A stretch of 50,048 nucleotides of DNA, from contig JAQSWN010000020.1 of NCBI GenBank assembly GCA_029266615.1, positions 1 through 50,048 on the forward strand. The letters are read 5' to 3'. The stretch comes from Polyangiaceae bacterium (lineage in GTDB: Bacteria; Myxococcota_A; Polyangia; Polyangiales; Polyangiaceae). A program made the position numbers and the translations under genes. Below, in pieces: positions 50,048 through 50,048 of the stretch (position 1 is its first letter; each line of letters starts with the position of its first letter). Under the pieces are notes generated by a model that was given only the letters and a program-made list of their open reading frames with translations, ran no database searches and was not told where the DNA came from.

Positions 50048-50048
50048 G

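Noticed and set aside
1..50048. tRNA, rRNA, phage, IS or defence-system genes
   Set aside because: No transposase, integrase, nuclease, reverse transcriptase or RNA-gene pattern was found on either strand by reading.

Overview
This is a high-GC, densely coded chromosomal window that looks like a myxobacterium (Myxococcota, most like the Polyangiales/Sorangium side). The evidence is about eleven lipoproteins with Gly/Ser/Ala-rich linkers after the lipobox cysteine, a Hanks-type Ser/Thr kinase, a DUF1592/DUF1552 pair, a MYXO-CTERM-like tail, two ECF sigma/anti-sigma modules and a complete chemosensory operon. I see no rRNA, tRNA, CRISPR, IS element or phage genes.

Layout. 1-4.3 kb: the edge of a secreted protein, a small membrane protein, a DUF1028 (Ntn-fold) protein behind a Cys-rich lipoprotein, and an NMT1-type binding protein fused to OmpA with a coiled-coil membrane partner. 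4.4-7.6 kb: a lipoprotein DUF1592-family protein and a Tat-exported DUF1552 protein. 7.6-11.4 kb (minus): a tightly overlapped operon of ECF sigma, zinc-finger/TPR anti-sigma, beta-barrel-like protein and glycosidase-like lipoprotein. 11.6-13.1 kb: a carboxypeptidase-regulatory-like lipoprotein. 13.2-16.3 kb (minus): Ser/Thr kinase, TPR/PEGA-like envelope protein and Cys-rich lipoprotein. 16.5-20.4 kb: a PD40 lipoprotein, then a coupled glucose/sorbosone dehydrogenase-like and diheme cytochrome-like pair. 20.4-25.2 kb (minus): a potassium block (KtrA-like, TrkH/KtrB-like, Kef-type antiporter), next to a decayed universal stress protein gene. 25.9-28.3 kb: an AraC regulator divergent from an SDR, then a TerB-like protein.

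28.3-36.3 kb (minus) is the most striking block. It is a nine-gene chemosensory operon read in the order receiver, CheW, receiver, degenerate mini-CheW, periplasmic YfiR/DUF4154 protein, MCP, CheA-REC, CheB, CheR, with most genes overlapping or nearly touching. It is separated by about 1 kb of gene-poor DNA, holding a 48-bp imperfect direct repeat, from a divergent TonB-dependent receptor (37.3-39.7 kb). The receptor is followed by two paralogous Peripla_BP_6-type lipoproteins with no ABC permease or ATPase nearby.

43.6-50 kb: a small orphan gene, a YpfJ-type zinc metalloprotease, a second ECF sigma/anti-sigma/outer-membrane module that mirrors the first, a vWA-domain lipoprotein, and a probably frameshifted membrane protein at the right edge. 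The common theme is the cell envelope: surface lipoproteins, outer-membrane proteins, envelope-stress-like regulators and a sensory array. All functions are inferred from reading motifs and domains; no database search was run.
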